In this document: positions 4,286 to 5,046 of the stretch, in pieces
How the letters are laid out: each line of letters starts with the position of its first letter
How positions within the stretch are numbered: position 1 is the first letter of the stretch
Origin: Candidatus Aerophobus profundus SCGC AAA252-L23
GTDB taxonomy: Bacteria > Aerophobota > Aerophobia > Aerophobales > Aerophobaceae
Assembly: GCA_000402295.1 (NCBI GenBank)
Contig: AQRW01000059.1
Location: forward strand, 1-5,046
Reading direction: 5' to 3'
DNA: 5,046 nucleotides
The notes under the pieces: generated by a model
Told to the model about the DNA's origin: nothing
Seen by the model: only the letters and a program-made list of their open reading frames with translations
Database searches by the model: none
Program-made: the position numbers and the translations under genes

Positions 4286-5046
4286 CGACCCACTCCCCGA
4301 TAGATAAAACCCTTCCTTCTCATTTCTTCTGGATTTAGGAGATTCACTCCATCAAGAACAAGAGCATTTCTCATCAGAGCTTTCATTCTTTCCGGAGGAA
4401 AATGGGCAAACTCTGGCCAGCCAGTAAGGATAAGTAAGGCCTCTGCATCCCGAAGAGCTTGTTCAGCCTGGGAGCAAAATTGAATATTCTTAACTAAACT
4501 CCTGGCCTCTTCCATACCTTGAGGATCATAGGCCTGTACCCGGGCTCCTTCCTGCCGGAGAAGCTCTATTATCCTCATAGAAAGAGAGTTTCTTACATCA
4601 TTGGTACCAGCTTTAAAAGTCAATCCCCACACCCCAATTACCCGGCGGTAAAGAACTCCTCCCAAAGCCTCTTTTAATTTTATTATCGTGGAATTTACCT
4701 GATGCTCATTCTTTTCCAGAATAGATTTTAGATATTGAGCGTTATATCCGTAGTTTTCCGACATTTTAATCAGGGCCTTAAGATCCTTAATCAAGCAGGG
4801 TCCACCAAAGCCTATCCCTGGTCTGAGATATCCCTCCCCCAGTCGTTTATCGTAACTCATCCCTTTGACCACTTCCATCACGTCGGCTCCCACCTTTTCG
4901 CAGATATTAGCAATCTCATTAACAAAGGAAACTCGGCAGGCCAGAAAAACATTGGAAGCGTACTTGACCATCTGAGCATCAATAATGCCGGTCTGAAGAA
5001 CGGGAGCTTTTAAGGGAGCAAAAAGTTTTTTCAATATCTCAGCTAC
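4282..5046 (-). CDS. UDP-glucose 6-dehydrogenase family, C-terminal part (5' end outside window)
   Basis: The visible 254 residues are the middle and C-terminal domains of the UDP-glucose/GDP-mannose dehydrogenase family; the complete protein is normally about 430-450 residues and the N-terminal NAD-binding domain lies beyond the right edge. The frame is open to the last base, so the TTG at 5034 is an internal Leu codon, not a start. Numbering from the edge, one sees QMVKYASNVFLACRVSFVNE (25-44) with a substrate-binding Lys, GIGFGGPCLIKDLKAL (77-92) with the catalytic Cys84, and the UDP-binding-domain motif GLTFKAGTNDVRNS (141-154) followed by VQAYDP. The reaction is two-step oxidation of UDP-glucose to UDP-glucuronate. 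The catalytic loop is PCLIKD where SCFPKD is common, but Cys and Lys-Asp are kept. The downstream epimerase overlaps by 4 nt, supporting a UDP-glucuronate product over GDP-mannuronate or a UDP-N-acetylhexosaminuronate. Confidence 0.9.
   Translation of the reverse strand, partial: VAEILKKLFAPLKAPVLQTGIIDAQMVKYASNVFLACRVSFVNEIANICEKVGADVMEVVKGMSYDKRLGEGYLRPGIGFGGPCLIKDLKALIKMSENYGYNAQYLKSILEKNEHQVNSTIIKLKEALGGVLYRRVIGVWGLTFKAGTNDVRNSLSMRIIELLRQEGARVQAYDPQGMEEARSLVKNIQFCSQAEQALRDAEALLILTGWPEFAHFPPERMKALMRNALVLDGVNLLNPEEMRRKGFIYRGVGR

Noticed and set aside
4735..5013. Plus-strand open frame of 92 codons
   Set aside because: It is antisense to the conserved catalytic domain of the UDP-sugar dehydrogenase.
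5032..5034. TTG as start codon of the dehydrogenase
   Set aside because: The reading frame continues upstream to the window edge, and the family needs about 180 more N-terminal residues including the NAD-binding domain.

Overview
This is an AT-rich bacterial window in which every convincing gene lies on the minus strand, so the genes read from the right edge towards the left. Starts are preceded by good Shine-Dalgarno sequences (AAGGAGGT, GGGGAGG, AGCGAGG) and several neighbours overlap by 1 to 4 nt, which is bacterial operon style. The gene set (nucleotide-sugar enzymes, a fused Sat-CysC, and several small toxin-antitoxin genes) with many gene remnants resembles accessory genome of an anaerobic or candidate-phylum bacterium. 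That placement is an impression; no marker gene in the window fixes the taxon.

Right part (3314-5046): two nucleotide-sugar genes joined by an ATGA overlap. The first is the C-terminal 254 residues of a UDP-glucose/GDP-mannose dehydrogenase family enzyme, most likely UDP-glucose 6-dehydrogenase, cut by the window edge. The second is a complete extended short-chain NAD-dependent epimerase, most like UDP-glucuronate 4-epimerase. Together they would make UDP-glucuronate and then UDP-galacturonate for a surface polysaccharide.

Middle (2346-3313): a 16-bp perfect inverted repeat enclosing 111 bp (3158-3300) and an unassigned coding-like fragment, then a UPF0175-type antitoxin overlapping (GTGA) a DUF3368 PIN-fold toxin.

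Left part (1-2345): a complete bifunctional ATP sulfurylase/APS kinase (PAPS synthase). Immediately upstream of it is a 56-codon C-terminal remnant of an inositol monophosphatase/CysQ-type phosphatase. Its stop codon overlaps the sat-cysC start (TAATG), and its upstream side is cut off at a 26-bp GTAGGGGCGACT-type palindrome. Downstream of sat-cysC is about 265 bp of debris, including the first ten codons of a four-helix-bundle (S23/IVP-like) protein. At the left edge is the start of a DUF433-type antitoxin gene that runs out of the window.

Reading as a whole: a polysaccharide locus supplying uronic-acid nucleotide sugars and activated sulfate (PAPS) is interrupted by toxin-antitoxin genes, small palindromic repeats and decayed genes. 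A sulfated, uronic-acid-containing glycan is a reasonable inference, but no sulfotransferase is visible here.
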